Shown here one piece after another: positions 30,681-39,783 of a stretch of 45,637 nucleotides of DNA. Both the position numbers and the translations under genes were made by a program. The stretch's first letter is position 1. The number at the start of each line of letters is the position of its first letter. Source of the stretch: Allomyces macrogynus ATCC 38327 (taxonomy: Eukaryota > Blastocladiomycota > Blastocladiomycetes > Blastocladiales > Blastocladiaceae). The stretch is from assembly GCA_000151295.1 (NCBI GenBank), contig GG745337.1, positions 78,189-123,825 of the forward strand, read 5' to 3'. Below the pieces are notes generated by a model that saw only the letters and a list, made by a program, of their open reading frames with translations, searched no databases and had not been told where the DNA came from.

Positions 30681-32260
30681 TCATTCCACCCGCTCTCCCT
30701 CCCCCTCCACGCGCTTCCGCTTCGCCGCCTCCCGCTTTGCCATCCTCGCCGCGCGCTTCCCCCACTCCTTGCGCTCCTCCTCAACCGCCCTTTTCACCAC
30801 TTCCACGCGCTCCGCCTCCCACCGGTTCACGTTCGCGTCCCGCACCCCTTCGCGCTCCGAACACATACACTCGGCGCTCCGCTTCTCGCACGTGCACACG
30901 ACCCACGGCGCAAACTCGGGCTCCACTTTCGCTGCCAAATCAAACGGCCAGACGCGCGCCTCGCGCGTCCGCGCCGAGTGGAGCGGGAGCAGAATGTACC
31001 GCGCGTGCAGGTGCATCCGCTCGCGCGTGTACTCCGCGTGGGTCGGTGCCGAGGGCGGGAAGGACGTGCCGAGCGGCGGGACCGGCTCGTAAGTCAGGTC
31101 GCCGATGATCGGGTGCCCGAGAGACGCGAGGTGAACGCGCAGTTGGTGTCGCCGGCCGGTCTTGAGGTGCAGGTGCACGAGGGTCACGGGGAGGGGGGCG
31201 GTAGGGGAGGGGGAGAGGTGCGTCGCGTCGGGGAGGGCGGTTGGGAGGAGGTAACCGCGACGGCGGACGGTCACGATGGTGTCGGCAAACTGGATGAGGG
31301 TGGAGGTGAGTTTCGGGAAGTGGAGAGGGGATGAGCGCGGGTGGAGAATGGACGGACCTTGCCCTTGGTCGCGTCGGGCGCGATGTACATGCGCAGCGGG
31401 TTGCCGGGTTCGGTTCCAATGAAACCGGTGACCTCGTATCTGGTGTCGATCGAGAGAACCGGGGTCAGCAACCGATCGGGCCAGCTAACCAACAACAAGC
31501 AAACGTACTCATCCTTCTCCATCCACCCTCGCACCACCGCGACATACTCCTTGCGCACCATCCGCTCCGAAAACATCTTGCACACTCTCCCCGCCGCACG
31601 CGAATTCAACCCGAGCACGTACACGCCTGACGTCGCATAATCGAGCTGGTGCACCAGGTGCACGAGCGGGTACTGGAATGCGCGCTGCAAGTACTCTTGC
31701 ACCGACCACTCATCGCCATCAATCACAAAACTCGGCGGCTTGTGCACGACGATCAGACCACCCTCGTGGTAGAGAATGTCGAGAGTGCGTTCCATGTCGG
31801 GCCATTCGGGCGGCCAGGTGGGCTTGCGGAAGACCAGATGGTGCGTCTCGATGGCGGAGGTCACGGTGCGCAGCGGGAACACGGAGCCGGCGGCAGGTGG
31901 AGGCTGCGGCGTGAAGGGGCGGATGCCGGCAGGGAGCGACGAGGATGCGGTGGGCGGTTTCGACGGAACGGGTGCTGCAATGGTCTCGTCGCGGACGCTG
32001 TTACGTTCGGGATTGGTGGGTCGGGGCTCGTCGGCTTTGGCCGTGCTTTGGCGAGCTGGCTCTTGCGGCTTTTCCTGAAGCCTTTTGCTTTCGGAATCGA
32101 TCTTTTTGTCGGGCGCTGATAGTTGCGAGACCGTTACAGCATCTGGGTCCGACTGATGCTGCTTGAGCGCTGCTGCAGCGGGCTTGGGCCGTTCATGGTC
32201 GTTGGTCGATGCGACAGGAACAAGAGCGTTGATCGCAGCTGAAAGGTCGTGCGGATACAT
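30681..32260 (-). CDS. RluA-family RNA pseudouridine synthase (RPUSD1-like)
   Basis: Isomerises uridine to pseudouridine in RNA. Exons on the minus strand: 32260-31509, 31439-31358 and 31289-30681, 480 residues. The start is the first in-frame ATG. A charged, poorly conserved N-terminal third is followed by the catalytic domain. LDILYHEGGLIVVHKPPSFV is motif I, LVHLVHQLDYATSGVYVLGL is motif II with the catalytic Asp in HQLD, and TGRRHQLRVHLASLGHPIIG is motif III. HQLD rather than HRLD is as in RPUSD1-type enzymes. After the domain come MHLHARYILLPL and a Cys pair region (VVCTCEKRSAECMC), then a Lys/Arg/Glu-rich helix. The first intron is 69 nt with no in-frame stop. Target RNA cannot be told from sequence. 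Confidence 0.9.
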
Positions 32261-32468
32261 TGCGCAAAGTGCGGACTGTGCTTGCTGGAACAACGTTAGA
32301 TGGCGGAAGTAGTCTGTTGGATCGGTTGATGCACTTCTCACGCTTCAATGTGACTGTCGTTGCGCGGAACCATCAACAACAAAAAACTTGCATCAAACAT
32401 CAACCAACGCATCACAACTGACTCGGCACTGCTTGCTTGGTGGCTCAACAAAAACAACATCGCTCGGA

Positions 32469-33005
32469 TCAACCCTCTCCACCCTGCCCTCCCATATGCG
32501 CGACAGGCAACCGCCCCGTCTGCGCGACACTCTCGACCCACCCGGCAATCTCTTCCGCAACTCGCGGCACGTCGTGCGCCGGCCAGAACATGGACGCCGT
32601 CAGCAGCCGTGCGACCCGGTACGGTTCTCCCGCGGCGACACGCGTCAGGTACACGCAAACGGCCATGGCGCGCATCGTCTCGTGCGCGTCGGTCGGGAGA
32701 GTCAGGTACTGCAGCTGGACCGCGGTGCGGAGTGACAGGTAGTGTTGAGCGAGTGCGGCAGTCGTCGTGGGCGGGCGCGGAAAGAACGGCGCGAACGGGA
32801 GCATCGAGTGGACAAGAGGATAGGTTGGCGGATGCTGGAACGGTGTGTCGCTGGGCGAGTGCTGGCGCGCGCGACTGTCGGCCGGGTCGCTGAGCGCTGG
32901 GCTCGGCAGGTCGGTCGTGGCCGGGATCGGGTGCGGCGCTTGTGACGGGGTCGCCGAGGCGGTGACGGCCGACTCGAGCGGGTGCTGCGGGGTCATGCCG
33001 GTCAT
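32469..33005 (-). CDS. Hypothetical protein
   Basis: Open frame of 178 residues, ATG at 33005, stop near 32469. The first 70 residues are Pro/Ser/Ala-rich. The rest looks folded: ALAQHYLSLRTAVQLQYLTL, AMAVCVYLTRVAAGEP and LTASMFWPAHDVPRVAEEIA, suggesting an all-helical domain. I do not recognise it. An upstream exon is possible: a frame around 33010-33120 reads ARPRIGNKFASAAQIAA, but I found no join in phase. The gene follows the kinesin gene on the same strand with a 400-nt spacer. Confidence 0.5.
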   Translation of the reverse strand: MTGMTPQHPLESAVTASATPSQAPHPIPATTDLPSPALSDPADSRARQHSPSDTPFQHPPTYPLVHSMLPFAPFFPRPPTTTAALAQHYLSLRTAVQLQYLTLPTDAHETMRAMAVCVYLTRVAAGEPYRVARLLTASMFWPAHDVPRVAEEIAGWVESVAQTGRLPVAHMGGQGGEG

Positions 33006-33407
33006 TGGTGCGGGACTGGCTCTGGGTCAGGACGGGAGGGCGCGGCGATTTGCGCGGCGGACGCAAACTTGTTGCCAATGCGTGGCCGGGCCTTGGCGAT
33101 ACAGGAACGACGACTGGGCCGGGGCATGGGCGTGCGCGTGTTGGGCACGGAACACGGCGGAGAGAGGACGCGCGGTCGGGGTGGGGAGAGGGAGCACGGT
33201 GTCGGGGTGGGGCACGAGCGTGTGGTCTTCCTGGTGAGGAAGTAGAGCTCGCGCGCGTTGGTTGGTCGGTCGGTCGGGTGCACCACATCGTTGCTGTCAC
33301 TGCTGGAATGGACTGGGATCTAACCGCGACCAGCGTCAAACACGCGCTTCATCAATTTACCAGACCACCGCTTCCAGTCGATATCCTGTCCAAGTCCGCC
33401 TCTCAGC
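33006..33407. other. Spacer between kinesin 3' end and hypothetical gene
   Basis: About 400 nt. A GTAAGT overlapping the proposed kinesin stop could be a donor to a further kinesin exon here, but no continuing coiled-coil or tail was recognisable. Confidence 0.35.
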
Positions 33408-35866
33408 TCACTTACCCGCGCCCGCCGAGTACCGCGCAATCTCCGCGTCCAGCTCACTCACCTCGGCGCGCAACCGGTGCAAGTCCGGCACCCCACCCAA
33501 TGCCGGCGACGCCTTGGCCGCACCAGGCGGCGGCGGCGGCGGCGGCGAGCTCGCCATCTGCGGGGCTCCTGCCCCCATCCACGGTGCCGCCGCTGGTGGG
33601 TACCCGCCGCCACCCCACCCGCCAGGTCCTTGCTGCATCCCGGGCGGCGGCGACTGCATGGGCGGCGGTGGCGCCGGCGCATTCCCCACAGGTAAACGAC
33701 CCGACACGCTCTTCCTGCGCCCGGCCGCCGCGACCGGAGCGCCGCGCGGTAACGGCGGCGGTGACCGGGCAGCCCTGCTGCTGTTGCGCGGGCGGTGGGG
33801 ACCGCGCCGTCGCCATCCCATTCGCAGGCGCTGCGGCTCGTGGAATGCTCGCGGCCACGGCCGCGCGCGCCGGGATCGGCACCACTCGCTGCGGCGGCGG
33901 CATCATTTGCGGCGGTCCACCGCCCATCATCATCCCCAGTTGCGGGTGCCCCTGCGGCGGCGGCATGCCCGGGTACATCCCGGCCTGCGGTGCAAACGAC
34001 GTCCCGATCGACATGGGCACGGGCTCGTACCCGGTGGCGCGCGCGCGGTCTAGTTGGTCGCGCAGGAGCTCGTTCTCGCGCATGAGCGTCGCGTACATGT
34101 GGTCGGTGCGCACTTTGGCTTGCGCGAGTTGCATCTACAACAGCGAACCGCGTCAAAAATCAACGGTCGACTTGACAATTAATGAAATCAAAGGAAAACG
34201 CACGTTGTCCTGCCGCAGCAAGTCGACCTGCATCGCATAGCTCTGCGCCATCTCCTGCATTTGCCGAAACTCGTTCTCGGACGGACCCGCGGGCGCCGAC
34301 ACGACCGTTTTCGCGGCGGGCGGCACGGATGCCGGAATCGACCCGCGCCGCGAACCCGGTGGCGGTGGGGCGACGGCGCCGGGGAACCGCGCAGCCTTGA
34401 GCTGCGCGTTCTCTTGCCGCAGCGCCTGCACTTCCTGCTTGAGCCGCGCAATCAGCTCCTCGCGCGGATCGAGCCGCACGGTTGGCCGGTTGCGGATGCG
34501 CTTGGCGCGTGCGGCGTATCGTAGCGTCTGGATGGATTCGGGGAGAGATGGTTGCGCGGGGGAGATGCAGGCAATCTGCACAGTGGAGAAGATGGAGGGT
34601 CAGCGAAGATAGACGGCAGAGTGCGGGTTACGGCAGAACGGACCATGAGCGCGATCCCGTTGCCGCCGAGCGAATCCATGAGCAGTTTGGTCAGCTTGCT
34701 GTCACGGTACGGAATGTGGCCGTTCTTCTTTTTCGGATCGGCGAGTGCCGAGATGCAGCTGCCTAGAGACGCGCGCGAGAGTCAGATCCAGCAAAACGGA
34801 CCGTATCCATCACCAGCGGACATACCGAGCACCAGCAAACTCTGGTTAATGTTCGACGACTCCTTGAGCATCTCGCCTGTAGCCTTGGACTCCTTGACCC
34901 GCTCGCTACCTTCACTCCGTCAGTTACTTGGGACCCCGCTCTCCCACAAAATCGATCTCGAAACGCAAACGCACCCGCCAAATCCACAAACGAAATCTTG
35001 CCAAACCGCTGCGTTGGCGGCCCCTCCCCTCCCTCGGCACCCGCCACCTCCTCCGACTCGATATACACCGTCAAGACGCTATGCGACCGCGACGACCGTT
35101 CATTCAATGCGTGCGCCGCCGTCGTCCGATTGCGCAACCCTTCTTCGAGCACCGCCAAACAGTCGTCGAGCACCTCGCACTCCACGACAAATAGGTTTTC
35201 GACATAAAATCCGCGCTCGCGCCGCCACCGGACGGGCAATGCCGCGCCCGACGGGTTCAGCAGGTCCTGCACCTGCTCGTTGTAGATTTCGAGGTACCCC
35301 GCGCGGACCGTGTACTTGATTTCCGGTGGCGCGAGCGCGATCAGTTCGAATAGGTGCCGCAAGGCGCGCGGAATCACGCCGGCGCCTGCGGGGGTCGCAG
35401 CGTCCGGGCCCGTCATGGTGAATGTTTTGCCTATCACCGCCCATCCCGTCAGTATCCCCACCCATCCGCACTGCTTTCAGCACCTCCAGCATCACGTACC
35501 CGACCCCGTCTGCCCAAACGCAAACACCGTCGCGGAATACCCCGCGATCGCGCGGTTCACGAGTGCAAGTACGCCCGAATCCTCAAACAAGTCGGCCTGC
35601 GAGGTGGACTCGCCGTAGACGCGGTCGTAGGTCATGGTCTTGCCGTCCATCAGTTGCACGGTCTGCATGTCGTCGAGAACCACGAGCCCGCGCGCGTCCT
35701 GCGCTTCGCGCGCGGCCAGAGGGCGGACGCGCACGACGACGCGCACGTGCTCTTCGCCACGGAGCGTAGTGGCGGACTTGGTGGTCCCCGCGCGGGATAC
35801 GGGGGCAGACGCGGGCGGGAGGCCCGACCAGAGCGGGCCGTCAGGGGTGTCGGTGGTGGGATCCAT
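33408..35866 (-). CDS. Kinesin motor protein, KIF12/kinesin-12-like
   Basis: N-terminal motor kinesin. Exons on the minus strand: 35866-35500, 35430-34975, 34909-34826, 34762-34644, 34575-34204 and 34134-33408, about 707 residues. The P-loop GQTGSGKTFTM is rebuilt across intron 1 (residues about 117-127). Switch I is [10 protein letters not shown]; switch II is [11 protein letters not shown], rebuilt across intron 2. Then come [19 protein letters not shown] and [19 protein letters not shown]. The neck reads [20 protein letters not shown], a DPRE motif typical of KIF12. The neck is followed by a short coiled coil and a Met/Pro/Gly-rich tail. In the tail one extra base in CCC 33773-33775 (plus strand) shifts the frame; removing it gives a continuing Pro-rich tail ending [17 protein letters not shown]. 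Intron 2 ends in AAG. Subfamily call is moderate, kinesin call certain. Confidence 0.9.
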
Positions 35867-36329
35867 TTGGGGGAGCGGATCGCGGTTGTGAAGTTGGTGT
35901 TGTTGGTGTTGAGCAAGGTTGGGCAGGTGAATGCAGCTAGTCGATGGCCTGGTAGAGCTCAGAGTCGTCGTCGAGTGCGGAAAAACGTCTTCGAACAGTG
36001 AACCAAGCCGGCGAACTGCTCAAGCACAATGGCGCACTTCGCGATCACGACACGCCTCTCGTTAACACGCCTGTCTCGCGGAGGTGCAATGTCCTCCTTT
36101 TCTTTCTGGCCGTGCCCTTCTGTTCGAAGGCAATCGACCATCCGAAGAGATCAAGGCGAGCAAGAACCAACGCAGAGAACGCCGCCGCAGCCGCACTTCG
36201 ATCCGTCCGCACTCCACTCGGACCGTCCATTCACGGCTCAATGGACGCAAAACGGACATCTAGATTCAATATACGCGCCGATCCCCCTCCTACCTGGGCG
36301 TCGGGCTCGCCCTTCCTCACCCTCCTTCG
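35867..36329. other. Spacer between kinesin start and DHHC gene 3' end
   Basis: About 460 nt upstream of the kinesin start, both genes on the minus strand. No coding or RNA feature recognised. Confidence 0.4.
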
Positions 36330-37995
36330 CTATGCCGCATATATCTTATGGTTGATCGGGAACGACAGGCCGTCGCTACACGACCCAACCATCAGATCAG
36401 TCCACAGTCCAAACCAGAAACATGTCCTGAACCACCACACGCACCCGACTGGCGACGTGACAGGCACCCACCACAGCGCGACCTTGCTCCCGAGCACCTG
36501 CACCAAGTTCGCGCGCCACCCAAGATCAAACGGGTTCACGCGACGCGCATTCGGGTCGGCCGCGTTGGCGACCGCGTACCGCTGCTCTTCCATGTTCTCG
36601 ATGGTCGTCATGTTGCGCAGGACCAAACTACACTCCAATCATTTTGTAAATATCCAGCACGCACGAATCAGACCGTACGCGGTGGGCCGTGCCTGGCATG
36701 AAACGCAAAAAAGCCCACGAGAATCAACCCAAACAAAGTCGCGACCAGCGTGACCGACAAGACTTGTGCGGCGGCCGCGTACTCGTCGTCGGTGCTCATT
36801 TGGAGCGCGGGTAAGCACAGCGGCGCCGTGCAGATCAGAATCGTGAGGGAGTAGAGCACCGTGTAGAAGACAAAGAGCAGAAAGTGCTTGTAGTTGTAGA
36901 ACCCGACGCAGTTGTTGATCCACGGCTGGTGGAGAGGGTGGAGAGCGATGAGAATAAGGTCAGGCGGGATGGGTCCGAGGAGTAGAGTGGGGCGTACGCA
37001 GTGGCTAGTTGGGGGCAAGATGGCCAGGGTCGTGGTGAGCGGGAGTTGAGGGAGAGAAGAAAGAGCACAGCGTACTGGTCCATCTTCAAGACGCAATTCC
37101 TGCACGTTCTACCTGATGTTCGCGAAAAAGAACAAGGTAAGCGCACAAGGACCACGAAAAAACGACGCTCAGCAAGACGATCCGTACAATGATGCGTGCG
37201 GTCGGGTTTGTAGACTTGGCACTTTCGACAATATCGTCGCTCGCCGTTCCCCTTGACTGGGCCAAACCAAAAATTGATCAGCGAAAACGTCCGGCACCGG
37301 ATTGACCAAACACGACCACTTACTTGTAATGGGCTAAGAAACCACCCCGGATCCATTAAAAGGAACCAACGAGTCAGCACCCTGAGACACCCAGTAAACT
37401 TCATCCCCCGCACGAACGTGAGGAGCCAAGAATGCACCACATTGTCGACGGCTACCAGAGGCACTCGGTCCGCCGCGTCCCCGTCATCCAGTGCGGCCAG
37501 TGCCGGCATCGGCGTCGGCACGACCACCGTCGTCGACGACGATGCGGGAGATGCGGCCATATCGTGCAATACCACATCGCTCGCACTCACGCTCCGGCCC
37601 AGTGCGCCGGGCGACTGCACGCCCGGCGGCGAACCCGGTTCCGTCATGACCACGCGGTAGTAGGCGAACATGGCGAGCGCGGCGAGAATCGCAGCGATGA
37701 CCGTTTCGGCTGTGTGCGCGGCGGTGCCGACCACTTCGATGGACAGCGGACGCAGCGCGTAGGCGACTGCGTAGAGCGGCCAGCCGATGAGCACGGTCAC
37801 GGCGACGTAGGGCACGCGACGCGCGATAGAGTCGAACGCAGCCTCGACGCGCACGGCGAGTGAATGTGGGGCCGCGACGGAGCGGGATGACGGCGGGGTT
37901 GGCGGGTGCGGTGGGGTCGGGGGTCGTGTTGTCGTGCTGGGTCCAGTCGTCATTGTCGATGCCGCCGGCGGCAGCGGCGGCGCGGCGGTGGCCAT
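36330..37995 (-). CDS. DHHC-type protein palmitoyltransferase with two microexons
   Basis: Membrane S-acyltransferase that palmitoylates cysteines. Eight exons on the minus strand: 37995-37414, 37333-37324 (10 nt), 37256-37188, 37112-37076, 37004-36998 (7 nt), 36925-36693, 36627-36445 and 36375-36330, in phase throughout, 388 residues. TM1 VPYVAVTVLIGWPLYAV and TM2 TVIAAILAALAMFAYYRVVM precede the cysteine-rich domain. The joined domain reads IKGNGERRYCRKCQVYKPDR, then [29 protein letters not shown], with DHHC at residues 232-235. TM3 and TM4 follow (FLLFVFYTVLYSLTILI, VTLVATLFGLILVGFFAF), then the family motif LRNMTTIENME and a tail GDGLSFPINHKIYAA. One intron (36628-36692) uses a GC donor. 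Without the microexons the catalytic motif cannot be formed. Divergent from the 38845 gene. Confidence 0.9.
36998..37004 (-). other. 7-nt microexon completing the DHHC motif
   Basis: The sequence CCACTGC on the minus strand is preceded by CTAG and followed by GTACGC. The upstream exon ends GACCA and the downstream exon starts CCGTGG. Joined, they read GAC CAC CAC TGC CCG TGG, i.e. D-H-H-C-P-W. Flanking introns are 71 and 72 nt, the normal size here. Skipping it would shift the frame. Confidence 0.85.
37324..37333 (-). other. 10-nt microexon before the zinc-binding domain
   Basis: CCCATTACAA on the minus strand lies between TTTCTTAG and a perfect GTAAGT donor. It links TTC at 37414 to TCAAGGGG at 37256 in phase, giving F-PIT-IKGNGERRYC, which matches the hydrophobic-Val/Ile-Lys-x-x-Gly approach to the Cys-rich domain in this family. 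Flanking introns are 80 and 67 nt. Confidence 0.75.
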
Positions 37996-38844
37996 GGCGG
38001 GTGGATGCAGCAGCGTGCAGCAAGAGACGCGCGGCTGTGTTGATGCAGGTGGTCGACGTTGGGGGCTTCGTGCAGTAAGAAGCGGAGCAGACTCGAGCGG
38101 ACCGGGTCGAAGTGCAGGACGCTTGCAGGCAGGGCGTTGCTTGAGTCAGCGCTGCCCTGAGAGCAAATTAGCGCCCTTGCACGTGCTCGGGGGCAGGTCT
38201 AGAACGTGACCGCGTTGTGCCGCCTCGGCTTCTTCTCGCCGCGACTGTCCACATTTGCTCGTTTGCTCGCTCACATCACTTCGCCCAGCTCGACACTGCC
38301 TGCCTCGCCGGTCTGCACGTCTCCCACGAGCACCTCTCCATGGTGCACGCACGGTTTGAAGTCGCGTCGTTCGCGCGCCATGCATACATGCCAGCGCATG
38401 CCGGCTCTTCCCCTTGCCGCAGCAGGTTACCGGGCCAGGAAACCGATCGTGGCTGCTTTGCAGTCGCGATATCGACGACGACGCGCAGCGACGAGGCGCG
38501 CTGCGCGCGAGCGCGCTTCCGTCGCAGATTTGGTTAAGGACGGCAAAGAGCAGAGAGAAGCCTGTGCAAACGAACGACGAGCACGACCACCATTAACGCG
38601 CGGGGCCAACCCCTTCTCGACCCACGAAATGCTATAAAGCCGCGACAGAGAACCCTGACCGAGCCCGTCGTCTCCTGATCAAGTCCCATCCAACTCGTCG
38701 CTCGGCCGCTCGTGCGCCTTCCCCCCGTCCGTCGTCCCTGCCGCCCGGCCCGGACAACAACCCGTACCGGATCGAATTAGGATCAAGCAACTAGCCCGTG
38801 ACCTGGAACCACGTCCTGCGGCCTTGTTTGCAGTGCACCCGACC
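37996..38844. other. Spacer between divergent DHHC and 38845 genes
   Basis: About 850 nt with promoters for both genes. One TATA-like element is listed separately. No other feature recognised. Confidence 0.4.
38633..38638 (+). promoter_or_regulatory. TATA-like element
   Basis: TATAAA in context GCTATAAAGC, about 210 nt upstream of the ATG at 38845. Rare in this GC-rich window, so it may be a core promoter for that gene with a leader of roughly 180 nt. Position-based guess only. Confidence 0.3.
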
Positions 38845-39591
38845 ATGACACGCCGTTCAGCATCGCTCGACGCGCTGCGCGCCGGGTCTGTCGTCGGTAC
38901 CGGCGACAAGTACGACCCCGTCACGAGCAGCCACGACCATGCGGGCCTACCACACAAACTGCCGGCGCGGTCGTCGACGCGAATCGCGGCCGCCGTGCGC
39001 GGCATCAGCGAAAGCCTCGAGCAAATCACTGGTTCTCCTCATTCAGCCTCACCGCCGTCACCGCTCCGCATCGACACGGCGCGCGCCGTGCACGTCCTCC
39101 CGTCAGTCCCAGCAACGACGCCCATGTCGCCGCACACGCTCGCGTCGCCAAACACGCTCGCGCCGGCGCCTTCGTCCGTCCGACTCGCGCCATCCATGAG
39201 CACCATGGCGCGATCCACCACCGCGCTCAAGCGCGTGTCGATTAGCACGGCCGTGCCCGACGCGGCTACGATTTCGCAGGCCTTGTCGGAACAGTCGTCG
39301 GTGCTCTCGTCGGGCGCGAGTTCCCCGGGACCGGCGCCGTTACTGGACGCACAGCCGCCGCCGTCGCGGTTCTCAACGGCGTCGCGCGCGAGAAGGGCGT
39401 CGATTTCGCCAAGTGTCGCGAGGGCCACGGCGGTGCTGGGGCGGAACGAGCCGGGAAGGCTGTCGTGGGCGTGCCGCATCACGCTGTGGTGCGCGGTCGT
39501 CGCGGTCGTCATCGCGGTGTCGGCGGCCGTGTCGTGGCGCGCGATCAGTATTGGCACGGCGTCGGGCAAGGGGACGAGGGCGTTGTGGTGA
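38845..39591 (+). CDS. Hypothetical protein with one C-terminal membrane span
   Basis: Single exon, 248 residues, start ATG 38845 in GACCATGAC context. Most of it is Ser/Ala/Pro-rich and looks disordered, with RS-type phosphosite-like patches (TRRSASLDALRAG, RARRASISPS). A single hydrophobic span ITLWCAVVAVVIAVSAAVSW lies near the end, followed by a short tail, so it could be a tail-anchored or single-pass protein. No known domain recognised. Codon use is strongly GC3-biased in this frame, like the neighbouring real genes, which supports it being coding. Confidence 0.6.
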   Translation: MTRRSASLDALRAGSVVGTGDKYDPVTSSHDHAGLPHKLPARSSTRIAAAVRGISESLEQITGSPHSASPPSPLRIDTARAVHVLPSVPATTPMSPHTLASPNTLAPAPSSVRLAPSMSTMARSTTALKRVSISTAVPDAATISQALSEQSSVLSSGASSPGPAPLLDAQPPPSRFSTASRARRASISPSVARATAVLGRNEPGRLSWACRITLWCAVVAVVIAVSAAVSWRAISIGTASGKGTRALW

Positions 39592-39783
39592 TCAAGTCGG
39601 GGTGGGCAGCGGGGATGGGACAGGCAGCCGCCGCCTCGCGGGCGTGATGATCGAAAGACTGGGCTGCTTCGATCGCTCTGAAAACAACAGTCGAGCGTTG
39701 CTAGATCCCAACCGCGATCTGCAATCCCAAATTCCTCGCCGTCGACCTTGACCAACCACGCGCAACTTGCTGCAATCGTCACC

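Noticed and set aside
33408..33770. Alternative Arg/Ala/Gly-rich reading of the kinesin tail in the unshifted frame
   Set aside because: The shifted frame continues the Pro/Met/Gly style of the preceding tail and ends in a helix with a proper stop, so the single-base insertion in CCC is the simpler reading.
36926..37075. Single 150-nt intron in the DHHC gene in place of two introns and a microexon
   Set aside because: It would give GAC CAC CGT GGA, destroying the DHHC motif and shifting the frame before the conserved PWINNCVGF.
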